Origin: Yamagishiella unicocca
Lineage: Eukaryota > Chlorophyta > Chlorophyceae > Chlamydomonadales > Volvocaceae
NCBI GenBank assembly: GCA_003116995.1
Contig: BDSL01000103.1
Span: forward strand, 62,001-126,000
Reading direction: 5' to 3'
Length of the DNA stretch: 64,000 nt
In this document: piece by piece, positions 1-12,100 of the stretch
How the letters are laid out: each line of letters begins with the position of its first letter
Position numbering within the stretch: position 1 is the stretch's first letter
Notes under the pieces: model-generated
Databases searched by the model: none
What the model was told of the DNA's origin: nothing
The model's input: only the letters and a program-made list of their open reading frames with translations
Translations under genes and position numbers: made by a program

Positions 1-1164
1 CGGTTCCCGTCTTTGTAACTATTTATTGAAGTATTCATAAAAATTCATAAAAATTCATAAAAATTCCGGAGGTGACTGGTTATGAAAGGCGTAGTAAAGC
101 GTGCTTGTCTGGCGTCCGTGACGTACCGTGTGCAAGTATAGTCGCCGACTGAATGCTAGCACGAAAGCCTTCTTAGACCCGGCCAACAGCCACGTGGTTA
201 AATACCTCCGCCCAAAGGTGGATTTCTGCTTCTGACCCTCACACGCGTCGGCCGTGTGGTGGAGCAGGCTGCAAAATCCTCTGAGGGCGGCCATGTCCTG
301 AAACCGTCGGCGGCCAAAGCCACAGTTCAGTACAGTTGTCATTTTTGGCTCCAGCCAACCGTGGTGCAGCTGTCGTTGTTTCCAGGCATTCACAGTGTCT
401 GTTCACGCAGCAGCAGTAGCAGCCCTATCTCGTTCAGCGGCCCGTGACCGAGCGAGACCACATTGGCCACAGGCGCGGCCTCTGTCGTGAATGCTTTCAT
501 CGCTTTGCCGCTGCCGCTACCGCCACCGCCGCCACCGCTAAGATCGCCGGCATCTCCCTGAGCCTCAACACTGTTGCGATCTGCACCTCTGCTGCTGCCG
601 TCTGCTGCCGCCGCCACGGTTCGCGGATTTCCTTTGTGCACCCCGACTGTTGCTGCCATGGCTATTGAAGTCACTGGAGGCGCCGGCACCCAAGCCCCCG
701 CGCCCACTTCCATTAACGGTGCTATCGCTGACCGTGATGCGGCTGGTGAGCTGCTGCTAATGTTGAGCAGTAGAAGTCAACTCGTGGGTGTGGCCGCAGG
801 GAGCGAGGGGAGGTCGCGTTGGAAAAGTTGGTGAATCTGACACGGGGAAACGCCTCTCGACAAAACAGCAGCAGTGGCGGTGGGGGGAGAAGCAGTAGCA
901 GACAGGGGGACAAAAGCATCCACATCCACTGCAGCGGTAATGGCACAACAGGGCGCCTCAGTGGCGGATGGCTGCTTGTGCCTCGAGTCGACACCAGAAT
1001 CCCGCTCCCATCTGACCAGCGGCGTGCAGGTGATCACCCTACACATCCACTGCTGTCCCGGTGACGGCCGCTAAGGGGCGAGATCATGCGGGGCCCCTGT
1101 GGTGAAGCTAAAATGAAAGGAGAAAAACAACGGTAAACAGCCCTTTAGCCGATGTGAAAACAAT
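1..1164. other. no recognisable gene
   Basis: I see no conserved protein block or splice-consistent gene here. Open frames on both strands between about 390 and 1070 are short, Ala/Gly/Pro/Thr-rich and overlap each other, as expected by chance in GC-rich DNA. The first 65 bases are AT-rich. Confidence 0.4.
33..65. repeat. short AT-rich tandem repeat
   Basis: Three tandem copies of the decamer ATTCATAAAA, followed by the start of a fourth. Confidence 0.85.
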
Positions 1165-1452
1165 ATGAAAACGGCGGTGTGGGCGTTTTTGGGAATTCGT
1201 TGGGATGGGGGGATACGGGCTCGCGCATTTCGAGGGTACCTGTCCGACAGCCCTCCAACCCGGGCCCAGAGGCCCATCCGACCAGAGGGGTCTGGCCGGC
1301 TGATTTGAGTTGAGGACACGTTCATCATAATAGCAACCTTTTGAGAATGGTGGTGTGCGCGTCTTTTCGAAATTCGTGAAGGTTGGGGAGATATGGGCTC
1401 GCGCATTTCGAGGGTGCCTGTCCGACTGCCCTCCAACCCGGGTCCAGAGGCC
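1165..1452. repeat. pair of ~110-bp direct repeats
   Basis: A block at about 1165-1274 recurs at about 1343-1452, offset by 178 bp, with scattered substitutions. The best preserved part is GCTCGCGCATTTCGAGGG followed by CTGTCCGAC and CCTCCAACCCGGG. The second copy runs into a 97-codon open frame (1393-1686) that I do not recognise. Either a local duplication or remains of an old mobile element. Confidence 0.7.
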
Positions 1453-2546
1453 TCAGAGTTGGTCGAGGAATCCGAGGAGGCTTCTGGGGCATTCGACTTC
1501 AACACCTCATCACCTGACGTGCAGGCGGGGGTGCGGAAGGGGGTGCAAGAGGAGAAGCGGCCCTGCATGTGCGTTAACATTCCCCCGGAGCCCTTCCTCC
1601 TAAACCCATTCACGATGTACGTGCAGCCGCGATGTCTCCCGCCCGTCATGCATGAGGATTGGAACGGCGGCCCCTGCTTATTATGATCGCTGACCTGCGG
1701 ATTGGAAACCGCACTGGGATTGGAAAATGACTTATCCGCTGTGACCGCCGGATAAGTGGATTAGTGCCCCATGCCCACCCTCTGCACAGCCGAATCAGAC
1801 CGTCGTTTGGTAACTCTGTAACATGTTCCGGGTTCATCACGTATTTTCATTCGGCATACACCGTAACATGGTCGTCTACATTCCAATGAAGTCCCAGCAT
1901 CACTACTCTTGATGCGCATTGTGGAGCTCTGGCGGTTCCGCGTGTCCGCGTGTCCGCGTGTGCTCCAAGGGTCGCGGAAAACGGGGATAGGAGCTGTAAC
2001 ATTTTCTTTCGACAATAACTTATAGGGTGCAGATTCACGTCATCTATTTATTACACGCTGCGAACCTGGCGTATGCAATTAGTCGGCGCAAGAATGCACG
2101 AACGATGCAAGCATGACTTCGCGACTGGTGCGTTTCGTAACCTTGCAAAACATATTAGGTCATACAAATTGCATCTTTTAATCACATATTTCAGGACTCT
2201 TAGCAGTGCCTTCATGCCGCTTCCCGCCACTACTTCGCAACCTGTCATGAAATGCGGCGCTCTTTGCATTAAGATTCTTAGATCGTTGCAAGCTCTATTT
2301 GGGTCTTTTTAGAAAAGAAGGAAACAAAGGATTGAGGAAGTAAAATTACGAAATTATCTCACACATCGTCCAAGTACGGCACGGGCAACTTGCCCCCAGC
2401 GTGCCTGATCCTGCACCGCGTAGTGTCACGTCCGTTTCCTCCCTGCGACGTTCTTTGGAGCCGAAGAACAAGCAAAGTATCGTCGAAATTCGCCAATCGT
2501 CGTCACACTAGATACGCGCGTCCAATGACGAGGTAGGGCGCACACC
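1453..2546. other. gene-free stretch
   Basis: Apart from the tail of an unrecognised 97-codon frame ending at 1686, nothing coding can be supported. 2040-2360 is relatively AT-rich. Confidence 0.4.
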
Positions 2547-2547
2547 G

Positions 2548-2606
2548 GCTAGCCGGTTACGTGCATGCACAAGTGAATTGCCCGCTAGCCGGTTACGTGC
2601 ATGCAC
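2548..2606. repeat. 23-bp repeat, two copies 36 bp apart
   Basis: The 23-bp block begins GCTAGCCGGTTACG and ends TGCATGCAC. It occurs at 2548-2570 and 2584-2606. It holds the palindromes GCTAGC and GTGCATGCAC, the second of which resembles the GTGCATGGCC and GTGCACG motifs of the satellite that follows. Confidence 0.8.
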
Positions 2607-2726
2607 GGAAAAAAAGGCCATGAAACAGGCTTCTAACAAACTGAAATAATATAAATATTTATATGTACATTGTTCCATCTATGAGCGTGGGCGTGTGCTG
2701 CCTCTGCGTGCATCGCTCCATGGCTC

Positions 2727-3432
2727 CGTGCACGAGCGCCAATCAGCCCGCAGAGAGCTGTTCTGGGTCCCTGCACCGCGCGAAAATGTTAATCATACAT
2801 GTATGCAAGTCGTTCACTCATGATTCCGGGCGTGCGACGCCTATTCGCGGCCCGTGCATGGCCCCAGGCCTCTGTGCACGGTACCGGTAAAAAGCGTGCA
2901 CGAGCGCCGATCAGCCCGCAGACAGCTGATCCGGGTCACTGTACCGCGCGAGAATGTTAATCATACATGCATGCAAGTCGTTCAGTCATGATTCCGGGCG
3001 TGCGACGCCTATTCGCGGCCCGTGCATGGCCCCAGGCCTCCGTGCACGGTACCGGTAAAAAGCGTGCACGAGCGCCAATCAGCCCGCAGACAGCTGATCC
3101 GGGTCACTGTACCGCGCGAGAATGTTAATCATACATGTATGCAAGTCGTTCACTCATGATTCCGGGCGTGCGACGCCTATTCGCGGCCCGTGCATGGCCC
3201 CAGGCCTCCGTGCACGGTACCGGTAAAAAGCGTGCACGAGCGCCAATCAGCCCGCAGACAGCTGATCCGGGTCACTGTACCGCGTCAGAATGTTCATCAT
3301 ACATGTATGCAAGTCGTTCACTCATGATTCCGGGCGTGCGACGCCTATTCGCGGCCCGTGCATGGCCCCAGGCCTCCGTGCACGGTACCGGTAGCGCGGT
3401 AGGAGCATGCACGGGTGCCAATCAGCCCGCCG
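2727..3432. repeat. 168-bp satellite, four copies plus a partial
   Basis: Unit starts (CGTGCACGAGCGCC) lie at 2727, 2895, 3063 and 3231, exactly 168 bp apart. A degraded partial unit follows at about 3399-3432. Copies 2 to 4 are almost identical and copy 1 has a few more differences. Each unit contains an ATGTTAATCATACATG segment, the palindrome GGTACC and paired GTGCACG motifs. Frames that stay open across the array merely reflect a period divisible by three. The array is too short to call a centromere. Confidence 0.95.
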
Positions 3433-4685
3433 CTGGTTAGTTGGCTTCTTAACTTTAAATGTCGGCCCTTGGCATACATATGAAATAGATGCAAATGTTG
3501 CACGGGAGCGGGAGGTTACAAACAGCGAGCAAGGTCGTACTGGATGTATTGGCGTATCTGTATCACTCCTTGCACACAGCTAGCAATAATATGAGAGGTT
3601 TCTTCGGGCTGCATAAGTAGTTTATTATCGGATTCGATTCAGCTTGCAAGTTGCCATCCGTTGACTTCCCTCGAATTCGCCTGGCTCAATAAAGCGCAAT
3701 CGACCAATGGCAGACAGCTCTAATTCATTGTTAAGCATACGACAACAAATCATAACAGCATTGGCCTCGCTGATTTGCGAAATGCATCTTGGACAGAGAT
3801 GCCGGCGTGACCGGGACCGGCGGAGGACGCTTCAGTGGGATCCCGGACTCGGACACTACTAGCGAGGTAGGCCTGATTGTATCCTTGGCGCTGGACGACG
3901 CGAAGCAGAGTATGATCCACTGGATCATACTCACGGGCTCACCGTGAAGACTGGCAAATCTGTATATAAAAAATGCTTTCAATAATTTTACATTGTCACG
4001 GTGTCGCCTGCGCGTCTTGTAGGTCGAAGCGATGGTGGACGCTGGCGTAGGTCAGCGGCTCGCAAAGTCATGGTCAGGCAACTCCTCCGGCGACCAACCC
4101 AGAACCAGGAGCACATGGACACAGTGAAGGCACTTGTCGAAAAGGGTTTCGCTGTACCAGAAGACGTCACCGCGATCTTCGGGCGTGAGTTTAGGTACAA
4201 TCGGAGCGTTGGGTAGGAACGGGCTCGTGACGTGGGGTAAACAGGTAAATTGGGAGGAGGCGACCTCTTCAGGGCATCTGCCGGTTAGACGTCTTAGTAG
4301 TGAGGACATGCGTGACGGCCTGCGGTGGTTGTCACCGCCGTCAGGCCACTAGTGGCGCCGGAAGTGTCGTCTCGTCACGAGAGCCTCGATACAGACCATG
4401 TTAACCAGGCCCAAATTCCCATGACCTTCAGGTCGATATACCAAGGCGCCATTCAGCCGGGGGCTGGCCAGTGAACCCATGAGTTCTCCTCCAGGCGTTC
4501 AAGGGCATGCCCTCGCTGCCCTGTCACAGCGTCTGCGGATCGCGAAGTTCGCCGCTCTGCGCGGCCTGAACCGACGAGGGACATCGTTGAGACGCTGGCG
4601 GTGAGGCTCTTGCGGGGGGGTGACGGTCATGGCCTGATGATAACAATCCGGCATAGCCTCTTGAGTCAATCACCACGACCCTACG
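3433..4685. other. unassigned sequence upstream of a methyltransferase relic
   Basis: Several 60-110-codon frames exist on both strands (for example 4001-4216 and 4601-4897 on plus) but none carries a motif I recognise. Since the next feature is a decayed mobile-element-type methyltransferase, part of this stretch may be its degraded upstream coding region. That is inference from position only. Confidence 0.3.
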
Positions 4686-5752
4686 TTGATACTGACTGCA
4701 GCCGCCTGTTCTGGCTCGGCGCCCGTACTGCAACCCCCACGCAGGAAGGACTGGAGCCCGTCCTTACCCTCGCTACGATCGCGAAACTGCCCCAAGGTCC
4801 CGAGGCTCCAGCGCCAATCGGCCAGATGCGCAGAAGCATCATCCAGTGTGCAGGGCAGGGTTGTGCAGCAGCGCGCAAAGCAGGGCAGCGGCAGTGAGTC
4901 AGAATCTGGCGGCGGCGTAGCATCACGGAGGCGGCAACGCAGGGCGTCCAGTGGTGCAGCACCGTCAGCCGATGTCGATTACTTCTCGTTCGCATCGGAC
5001 ACGTTTGGCTACAGAGCGTTCGCACACAGCAACTCCTTTGTGCAGAACGCACTGGCTCATATGCGGTCTGGGGACCACAGGGTCAAACATGCAGCCGCGG
5101 TGTTGTGTGAGCGACAAGGCGCATCACACTTGTTCGAGGGGGAGCTACCGCGGCTCCCGTTCGGTCTGAAGCGGCTAGACCCGTTTCTGATCCGGTCAGA
5201 GGAGCAGTGCAAGATGGCCGGCGTGCGACCGACGCCGCCACGCCTGCCGCCCCGGTACCGACAGCCCGCGCCTGGCGCCTCGTGGCCACAGGCACAGGCG
5301 GCCGCAAGCGGCGGTGGTAGGGGCGGCGGTGACGGCAGTGGTGACGGCGGTGGTGGAGCGGGAACGTGTTTGTGAATCCGCCATTCGGGGTGAGCGGCGG
5401 CCAGAGCTTGCAGGGACTTTTCTTCGAGCGGTGTGTGAGAGAGTTTAGTTCGGGTAGGATCAAGCAGGCAGTCCTGCTCTTGAAGGCAGGAGTGGGCTAT
5501 CAATGGTGTAGGTCAGTCTTGCGCTGGCCTGTATGCTTCCTGTGGGAGCGTCTTGCATTTGTTCAGCGACAATAGGATGCTGCCGGAGCAGCGGGAGAGC
5601 TACAGTGGGGCGTGCGTGTGCAGAATCCGCATGGCAGCATTGTGCTGTACATGGGGCCGGACGCCCAGCGGTTTGTGGACCTGTTCAGCACGCTCGGGTC
5701 AATTCCGGGCGCCAATGCATGGGCACACTGTGCGTCTTGTGGAGATGCCTAA
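4686..5752 (+). pseudogene. decayed Dam-like DNA adenine-N6 methyltransferase
   Basis: The relic reads in two frames. The first, 4686-5375, includes a block DYFSFASDTFGYRAFAHSNS and a Gly-rich end. The second, from 5366, opens with VNPPFG, the catalytic (N/D)PP(Y/F) motif of amino-methyltransferases. It continues with KQAVLLLKAGVGYQW, RWPVCFLWERLAFV, then NPHGSIVLYMGPD and LGSIPGANAW, the order I expect for phage/Dam-like enzymes of the kind carried by some algal retroelements. A frameshift near 5366-5375 and an in-frame TAG at 5573-5575 break it; the frame stays open after the TAG until TAA at 5750. It was probably part of a mobile element. No reverse transcriptase or recombinase is recognisable nearby. 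Confidence 0.6.
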
Positions 5753-6152
5753 TAAAACGTACGCTCACATGCTGGCGGTGGGTGCAGCAAGGTACAAAGC
5801 CTTTCCTTTTCTCCGCTTCTGTGCGTTTGGTACTCATGCAGCGGTCGCCCTAGAGTGTGGTCGGGTGGTCTGGGTGGGTGGTCTGGCTGTAGGCGATTTC
5901 GGGAACGGTGTGTTACTTTGACAACATTACGTGCTGTCGTATCCAGCAGAAGCGAGGGTGTGCCAGCTAACCAGGCGCTGGCGGACCCGTACCGGCAGCT
6001 GTCTGGTGTCGGGTGGGCAGGTGCGAGAGGGTGGTGCTGGCGCGCTCGTGGATGGGCACCCCTAAGCAGTTCGGAGCACGTAACATCGCTGTGTATTGCT
6101 AGGTCTGGTTTCGTGACGTGTGAAACACCGACGCATATGTAACTTGACAATT
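5753..6152. other. gene-free spacer
   Basis: Nothing coding can be supported between the methyltransferase relic and the short repeats that begin at 6153. Confidence 0.35.
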
Positions 6153-6206
6153 ACAGCTATAGGATCCCTTTGTTTTCTTTACAGCTATAGGATCCCTTTG
6201 TTTTCT
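6153..6206. repeat. 28-bp tandem duplication
   Basis: ACAGCTATAGGATCCCTTTG with its TTTTCTTT tail is repeated exactly at 6153 and 6181. Confidence 0.9.
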
Positions 6207-6285
6207 AGTCGCTTCACCAGCCTTGTTCAAGCGTCGGTCAGCCTAGTCCATGCCGTCATCAGCTTAATCAACGACGTTGCCAAGC

Positions 6286-6500
6286 CAATCCGTGGCCACT
6301 GCAGCCTAATCCGTGGCCACTGCAACCTAATCCGTGGTCACTGCAACCCAATCCGGACACACTGCAACCCAATCCGGACCCACGGCAACCCAATCCGTGC
6401 CCACTGCAACCCAATCCGGACCCACGGCAACCCAATCCGTGCCCACTGCAACCCAATCCGGACCCATGGCAACCCAATCCGAGGCCAACCGCATCCTAAT
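6286..6500. repeat. 21-bp minisatellite, about ten copies
   Basis: The consensus is AATCCGTGGCCACTGCAACCC with variants such as GGACCCACGG. The period is divisible by three, so open frames made of PIRTHCN- or GLGCSGH-like repeats appear on both strands. They are a by-product of the repeat. Degenerate AATCC units continue to about 6590. Confidence 0.9.
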
Positions 6501-6791
6501 CCATGACGCCTCTAATCTAATCCTGTGTCACCGCATCTTAATCCAAGCTCTCGGCATCCATATACCGTGAGCGGCCCGTTACCCCAATCCGCCTAGGTTG
6601 CCATCCCTCCTGCAGGCCCAAGGGCCGCAGGGGCCCGCGGCACAGCTTTGAGCCGGCAGATGCGGGCTTTGCCTGTCACTCGCTGTCACAGCTTGTCGCC
6701 GCCTGACAGGACTCAGTTCCGCAGGGCTGTACCTGGCTGCCGCCGTGCTACGCGGACGGAAAGACTGACTTGCGCTAAGATCGCTACCTCA

Positions 6792-7504
6792 GTTGTAATC
6801 GTTACAGTGGGCTCCAGACCTTGAAAGGTAGAGCCATCGGGCGCATCGCCTGACACTGACAAAGACAAGGAAAGCAGAGAAAACCGACGGTTCCGAAAGA
6901 CAAACCACCTCAGTGTCTGGCAACTTGCGATCAGCTAACTCTCAGCGGGTTGTCAGCTGTCAAGTTGCATGTTAGTGGTGTCCACGTGAACTGGAATGCA
7001 GAAAACAGTACTTCGGGTGCGGAGCCTGGTGCGGCTGGTATGAGTGCGTGAACGTACCCTTCAACCAGAGTACGGCCTTGTACGGCCGTACGACACGATG
7101 CTGGTTCTTGGGGATGCCTGCTGCCTGCGAATACGTTACCGGATGATGACACACATCACTTGCATTCAATTTGGCGTAAGCGAACTTACGCCAACTTCCA
7201 TGCTTGCAATTCAACGAAGGAAAGCTGATTTAGGTCCTAGAAGATGCCCGCGGGTTGGCTAATGTGCACTCTATCATGTCCGCAGAAATGCTTTACATTT
7301 TCCAGCACGGGTACCATGGATGCATCATCAGCAAGTCACAGTGCTGTACGTGGATCAACGGTTCCACGCCAACCGTTTTTTAAGCAGGCAGCAGTTGACC
7401 TACTGGAGAGCATGAGTTGACACAACCTTGTCTTTTTCAGTGTCAGGCGATGCGCCCGATGGCTCTACCTTTTAAGGTCTGGAGCCCACTGTAACGATTA
7501 CAAC
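6792..7504. mobile_element. non-autonomous DNA transposon with 79-bp TIRs
   Basis: 6792-6870 and 7426-7504 are inverted copies of one another with only two mismatches in 79 bp. The ends read GTTGTAATCGTTACAGTGGG. The interior, about 555 bp, has no convincing gene, so any movement would need a transposase in trans. I cannot see a clear target-site duplication: flanks are CTACCTCA on the left and AACAACATT on the right. The same terminus recurs at the right end of the insertion at 56833-58106. Confidence 0.8.
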
Positions 7505-9163
7505 AACAACATTGGCGGCTCCAACGGCTTCTCCCTGATGGGCCTGGCACTCCAGCGAGCTTCGACCGGGAGAGGTCATCGCGAAAGTTGCACGGTCTGA
7601 CCTGTGCGCGTCAACAGCAGCCAACTGCCCAGCACGGGTCGCTTGCCCTGCACCGCTTTGGGCTCCCTTCCAAAATGGGTAGTGCATGATGCCAAACGAC
7701 GCCAGGCGCCCCTGGGCACCGCACCAGAAACGTTGTGCCCTTTGCGGCCAAGGGTTGGGTGACCGTGGACCATCAGGCTGCATTTCTTGCAGGCTTCGCA
7801 GAACCCACGTCTCATGCGGCCTGTTTGGAGCTGCACATGTGACATGGCTTCAGGAGTGAAGTATGAGTGAGGTAAGGCTCTTTATTGCGAATAGGCTGCC
7901 GTGGCGTGCAGGTGTCCAGCGCATGGTGCGGGTACGACGACTGGTACGGCGTCTGGTGGCTGGCTACTGCTTAGGCTGCGCGCCTGCCCGTCCTCAGTAT
8001 CTGCTGTTGTGCTGATAGTACCAAAGAGCCGGGTTACCCTCTGCCGGGACGGCTGCCTCTTAACATGCCCACCCTCCTCCCCTGGGTAGCGGACGTCTGC
8101 TCGGATCTGCTGCACTCGGCGTCAAGGGCGCCACTCCGGTCTCAATACGGGGCACCCCCGGCGCCGGCTGGGGAACTGTTTGGTTCGTGTGGAGTTTTTG
8201 TCGCCTTTCCGGGCGCTCGTTTCTTGTCGCCCTGCAGGGCGCATTTGTCGCGTGTTTCGGCGCGGGGTGCAATGTGGTGCTGTCATCACTGTCGGCCACT
8301 TGTGCAATCTCAATATGGGTGGGTGTCAGGGGCGTGCATCTTTCTGTTATCTTCTGGATTTTGTGTCTCCGAAGGGGTGGCTGGGATCTGAGTGCTGGCC
8401 TCTACACCGGGTGGCTGGGATCTGAGTGCTGGCCATTCGACCCTTTCTTCTGCTGTAACGCGATACAGCAGTAACGAGGAATAATATAAGCAGGACAGAG
8501 GGGAAAATGAGCAGCTGCATGAGACGTGGCCGTCGCAGATCCAGGTTAGGAATGCCCGTCACTCCGTAATTGTGGCTTGGGCCTGTGCGGATTCATTACG
8601 CAGTCACCCACACACTGCACGCTCGACAGCGTGCCGACGGGGCGAGGGGGCATTAAGGGGGAAATGGTCATTCCTGTACCCCCCCCGGCTTCCTCTGCCC
8701 CATGACACCATGAGTAATGATCTCTGCAAGGATACGGGCGTCGTCGTTGGTGACAACTTCCTCTCACAGTGAGCGTGCGTCGTGTCTGTTTATATCGAAG
8801 TGCCAAGCCCACAAACTAAAGAATGGGTCTACATTAAAGGTGCAGAGACAACCCGAAGCACTGTAGACAGCCTTCGTCGGTATGCTCCTTGTTCCATCCT
8901 TACAGTGTAGAAGTCATACTAGACGACCGAAGCATATGACTGCGATGAATGTGTAGCACCTTGACTTTGAAATACGAGTACTGGCACTGGCAACAAAGGT
9001 GCACCCAAACAGAGAGATGAGCAAGTTGGGGAGGTACGGCATAGTCGGCATTTCCTCATAGCTGTCTCTTCTATCCTAAGTTCTGTGGTATTTATACACG
9101 AGATTTGCTTCTCAAACTGTTGAAGGCACACTATTCTTCGCCTGTCAAGGTCTAGTGAGCACC
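7505..9163. other. gene-free stretch upstream of NADK
   Basis: No conserved coding block. Contains a 24-bp near-tandem repeat GGTGGCTGGGATCTGAGTGC at about 8379 and 8410. The last part should hold the NADK promoter and 5' UTR, but no specific element can be named. Confidence 0.4.
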
Positions 9164-12100
9164 ATGCCGGGGCTTGCTTGCGACCCCAGAGCTTGTTGCA
9201 ACCTACGGAGTGGTAACCAGACATTTGCGGGTGGAGGCTGCCGGCCGAGGCGCTCAGTGAGACCTTGCCGCGCCCAGGGAACTACCGACCTCGCCGCTCT
9301 ATCAACCAGCGAGGCAATAGTTGCGGATCCCGCTGTATCTGAGCCTTCAACAAGCGCTCCCGCTCCTACCATCAGGTGTGCCGATGTTGACCAGCGCTCC
9401 GTTGACAGCGAGACGCGCGCCATGACCAACCCAACCCAAATACCTGCATCAACCCAGGAGCAAAAACTGGCCCAAGAAGTCATCATTGTATATCCTGAGG
9501 ACCGACGGCAAAAGCTGCTCTCGAGAGCTTGTGACTGGTACGAGCGACTCATTGCAAGCAGTAGAGTTGCCGTCGCGTAGTGACCGAAGCGCGCACATCG
9601 CAGGCACTGGAAAGCTCCATTTTGCTTATCCGAGCACGCAACAACATCTGCTCGTATGGCGGCACAGGCCGAAGAGGTGAGGGACCCTGCAGCGCTCTGC
9701 TTGCTTTGGTCGCAACACGACTTCCCCTCATGGCTGTCGAACGCAGTGTCATGGTGGTGATGAAGCTGGGGGATGAGCTTCTCGAACAGTTCCTTGAGGT
9801 CATTGACTTCCTGGGGAGAGAGCATAACCTGCGGGTGGTGGTGGAACCCCGCGTGTACGAGCAGCACATCAGGGAGCAACCTGGTTACTCCTACGCTTAC
9901 ACTTTTACGGAAGGCGACAAGGACAGGTACGCGCTGGTCGGCGTTGTAAGGCGTGGGGACGAGTGCGTGTTGTGGAAGCGGGTTTCTGGTCCAACCTGTT
10001 GACGCCTGCAGTATGGGGTATAGAGAGAAACCGGGTGAATCGACAAGGGGGAAGAGGCATTGAGGCATCACCGGTGCTAGCTGGAGGAGAGTTTCAAGCA
10101 TGCGGATGGGTTAGGCTCAAGAGGGAAGCCATGCACCGACAAGGGAGTGTGTGGAGGAGGGTAGTGGGGTGCGCGTACTTGGTGTTAGGTCGTGCCTAGC
10201 AAAGGGCACACCACCGTCCCCGCAGACAAAGCGCCAAGTAACGCAAGGTAGCGCCGTAGGTCACGGAACAGCTCCTTCAATTACGGGACAGCTCGCAATT
10301 CCGGGACAGCTCGTCAAGACGAATTAGCCGTACCCATCAGTCCATTCGTGGGGAACACGCTACTGTCAGTACCTCATACCCCTCATTCCAGGCTCGTAAC
10401 TTGAGGCATTACGTGCAAAAAGTGGTGAACCCAATGTATCCATTTGTAAACCTGCCGGGCTCATGTTACGATTGTACGCCTCGGGCCTTCGTGCTGTCCC
10501 CGTAGGCTGGCCGAGTATGTGGACTTCGTGGTTTGCATCGGTGGCGACGGCGTGATCCTGCACTCCTCGTACTTGTTCAACCAAAGCATGCCGCCGGTGA
10601 GTGATGCCCGGATGCGGCCCGACACGAATATGGGTTTCGCTTTACTCTGCAAAACTGGGAGCTATGGGATGGGGGCTATGGGAATGGGGTGGCGTGCCCT
10701 TTCGGCGAGGGGCGTCTGTGGCCGGATCTCGTCCAGTAAGTAAGAGCACGACGCGTTGACCTTCATGCGTTGACCTTCGTACGCAATTGTGGGTGCTACC
10801 CTGGCCGGTGCGACATATAGCCTTATTACAGATGAGGGGTACAGATGAGGGGTAAGGAAGAGGTTTGGGGCTTCGTTCTCAGAGTCCGTGATAACTATTC
10901 TCGCTCTGTCTGTGAACGAGCAGCCTATCGTCCAGTGCTGTGGCACTCATGGCACGCACACGCACTGATAGGGCGTGGGCGTCTTATTTAAGATGTCGCG
11001 GAGCCCTGAAACTACGTAGCCGCTGAAGTGTGCGCACGGCAGTAGTCGTCCGTCCTCCGCAACCGTTCGTGTGCGTTTGTGTGGCCTGATGATGGTTGCC
11101 GTGCGGCTACCAAGATTCACCGCTGCTGAACTGTTTTTCAAGCCAACGCCTCACTTCACGTCATCGGCCCATTCTGCAAGTAGCCGGTCCTGTGAAGCGA
11201 ACTGCCTACACCTTCCTAGTCAATTCGCCCATGCCTGTCCTCTTCGTGACCCCGTCCTCCCTGCTCCCTCTGTTCCGTATGTCATGGTGAAGGTTATTGC
11301 CTTCAACATGGGCTCCATGGGCTTCCTCACTAACCACGATTTCCCTGACTTCAAGAGACACCTGCTGGACGTGATTTACGGCGGCCAGAAGCTGGACAGC
11401 TGCACCCTGCTGTCGTTGGATTCAGTCAACTCCATGGACGAGCCGGGTAACAGTCTAGGTTAGCGGGGTTTGCGGGCCATGGGCGCACGGAATACCGGCA
11501 ACAGGGCGTTGGCCACGGCGATTGCTGTTTTGGGGTTGAAAGCAAAACCCGCAGCACGCTGGGTTGGAATTTGAGTAACGTTCAAAACGCGTAGTAGAGC
11601 ATGGCTTGGCACGCGATCATGATCTCAGGATGGACTTCTTGATTCGTGGTATTGTTATGTCCAGCCTCTGAAATCTGAACAACAGCTGAAAACGGATCAG
11701 CTCAGTTATCAAGTCGGCCTGGCGAAAGGTGATTCGCGGGTTCCCGAGCGATGTATTCGTACGCCATATGGAACCAGTGGTGCCTGCTGGCTCCACTGGT
11801 TCCAAAAGCTTCGGTGCGCTGTTGCAAGCACAGGAGCACCAGCATCCCTGCACATGCGCCGCTGTTAGGGTTTACACCCTGCGGTGGTCGTCCTCACACC
11901 CCCTGGCAGGAGTCATGGTGACGCTGCGCATGAGGCTGGTATGCGAGATCTGGCGCAAGGGCGGCGGCGAGCCCGAGCAGGCTGTGGAGGTGCTGAATGA
12001 GATGGTGATTGACCGCGGCTCCAGCGCCTTCCTGACCAACATCGAGTGCTATGAGAAGGGCCGGTTCATTGCCCGAGTGCAGGCGGACGGAATCATGCTG

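Noticed and set aside
2727..3432. CRISPR array
   Set aside because: Units are contiguous with no unique spacers, and the DNA is eukaryotic nuclear.
6268..6570. Repetitive PIRTHCN / GLGCSGH proteins on both strands
   Set aside because: Created by a 21-bp minisatellite whose period is divisible by three.
9145..10101. 318-codon minus-strand open frame
   Set aside because: Antisense to NADK exons 1-2 and the flanking introns; no motif, composition typical of chance in GC-rich DNA.
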